Part shown: positions 63,133-64,000 of the stretch, one piece after another
Layout of the letters: the number at the start of each line of letters is the position of its first letter
How positions within the stretch are numbered: position 1 is the first letter of the stretch
NCBI GenBank assembly: GCA_029721515.1
Contig: CM056561.1
Span: 14,422,565 to 14,486,564, forward strand
Direction of reading: 5' to 3'
DNA: 64,000 bases
DNA from: Synanceia verrucosa
Taxonomy: Eukaryota > Chordata > Actinopteri > Perciformes > Synanceiidae
Made by a program: the position numbers and the translations under genes
The notes under the pieces: generated by a model
Database searches by the model: none
Told to the model about the DNA's origin: nothing
What the model saw: the letters and a program-made list of their open reading frames with translations, nothing else

Positions 63133-64000
63133 TTTATGAGTCATTTCACTCATATGCCTACCCTTCTGAGCCCATTCAGTAACATACTGAGATCAATAGA
63201 AAGACAGTCTGCTTGTTATAAGTGTGTGACCCTTTACTAATGAATATTTTTACATGACTGTGCAGTTCCATCAGTCAGTGCTTTGGCATCGTTATTATTT
63301 TGCTTTGGTAGCCCACAATTGCCTGTCTGGACTCGGTCTGTAACTCACTGAGTGCCAGCCATTTTATAAAACGGAAAGTGTCTTGTGCCAGCCTCTTTGG
63401 CCATTAAAGTCATCTTTCATTATGCACAGAATATTTTGTTATAATTCTCTGAAAACATAGAATAGCTCACATGAAAGAAGAGACTCTATTTCATCATGAA
63501 AAAAAAAAATATTTGTTTTTACGTTGTTCCATTCTTGCTTTAGCTGTAGGAGAGTAGAGGCCAGTTTCACCAAAATAACCACTATTTATCCTGATTCTGT
63601 TTGTTTTGCTCTCTAATCCTGATTTCCACTTCCTGCTTTGATTTCTGTGGCATATACCATCTCTTTATGTCCCAACTACAAATCCCAGAAGCCCCAATAT
63701 TTCTCACAGGCTGTGTGAAAGCGCACTCTAGTGCCAGCTGCGGAAAAAACACTTTTACGTAAATATACGGCTACGGCACTCAGAGTTAACAATAAGTCCT
63801 TGTGCATACACTTCAGGAGGCAAAATATAAATTGTTGCAGCTTTAAAGATTGAAGTCTTCTGTAGAATCTAATGGATTTGGGACTGAATGCCACAAACTG
63901 AGTAAGAAGGTTAAAAAATTATGGAGGAAGGGATAGTGCATTGTTGATTGTAGTATTTTGACAATATGGAAAATAGGAAGCAACGCCAGCATTTTCCTTT
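63133..64000. other. no recognisable gene
   Basis: Apparently unique DNA; contains only the motif at 63675. Confidence 0.4.
63675..63693 (+). promoter_or_regulatory. possible ZNF143/Staf-type site
   Basis: ACTACAAATCCCAGAAGCC resembles the ACTACAATTCCCAGAATGC motif found at many vertebrate promoters. No exon or CpG-rich promoter is visible beside it, so it may be chance or belong to a gene outside the window. Confidence 0.25.

Overview
This is a eukaryotic window, almost certainly from a ray-finned (teleost) fish. It has spliced exons with GT-AG introns, AT-rich intergenic DNA, no operons, and the dense mixture of old transposons typical of fish: Tc1/mariner, hAT, PIF/Harbinger, piggyBac, Ty3/gypsy LTR elements, L1, L2, Rex1- and Rex3-type LINEs, a Penelope-like fragment and tRNA-derived SINEs. 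The species cannot be fixed from the sequence. Everything was read by eye; family names rest on recognised protein motifs and repeat architecture, not on database searches.

The only host genes with a convincing structure are three tandem, same-strand (+) copies of a small secreted C-type-lectin-like gene. Copy 1 (CDS 20796-23141, 5 coding exons, 150 aa) is open but lacks the first part of exon 4 and appears to use former coding sequence as a splice acceptor. Copy 2 (CDS 33886-35578, 5 exons, 166 aa) is intact. Copy 3 (42517-43626) keeps exons 1-2, has lost most of exon 3 and has no exons 4-5. The copies share upstream sequence including a TTTAAAATA box, so whole gene-plus-flank units were duplicated and then filled independently with transposons.

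Layout. 1-862: partial Tc1-like element with an open transposase (-). 2357-3323: solo LTR. About 4575-11000: decayed Ty3/gypsy element (gag, protease, RT, RNase H, integrase; +) split by a second solo LTR (9293-10250). 11270-12180: Harbinger, L2 and Penelope-like fragments. 12777-13409: MITE inside a minisatellite. About 14925-19425: 5'-truncated L1 with a very GC-rich 3'UTR. 20630-23270: lectin copy 1. 23625-28850: one long L2 LINE (-) interrupted by a SINE, a Tc1 element and a Rex1-type LINE. 30119-33345: interrupted minisatellites and a MITE carrying a Tc1 fragment. 33715-35725: lectin copy 2. 35985-36560: fold-back element in a tandem repeat. 38830-39830: Rex3-type LINE (-). 42342-47885: lectin copy 3, with a MITE in exon 3 territory and an LTR plus 3-kb hAT element in its intron. 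47895-48400: unrecognised coding-like DNA (-). 48600-49577: piggyBac relic (-). 50686-54810: relic of a C2H2 zinc-finger gene followed by a SAMD3-like gene (+). 55265-59935: Tc1, SINE and LINE fragments. 61901-63132: full-length but dead Tc1 element (-). The rest holds nothing recognisable.

No autonomous mobile element in the window looks active. The best leads are the lectin splice-site change, the paired zinc-finger/SAMD3-like relic, several insertions datable by target-site duplications, and two near-perfect palindromes.
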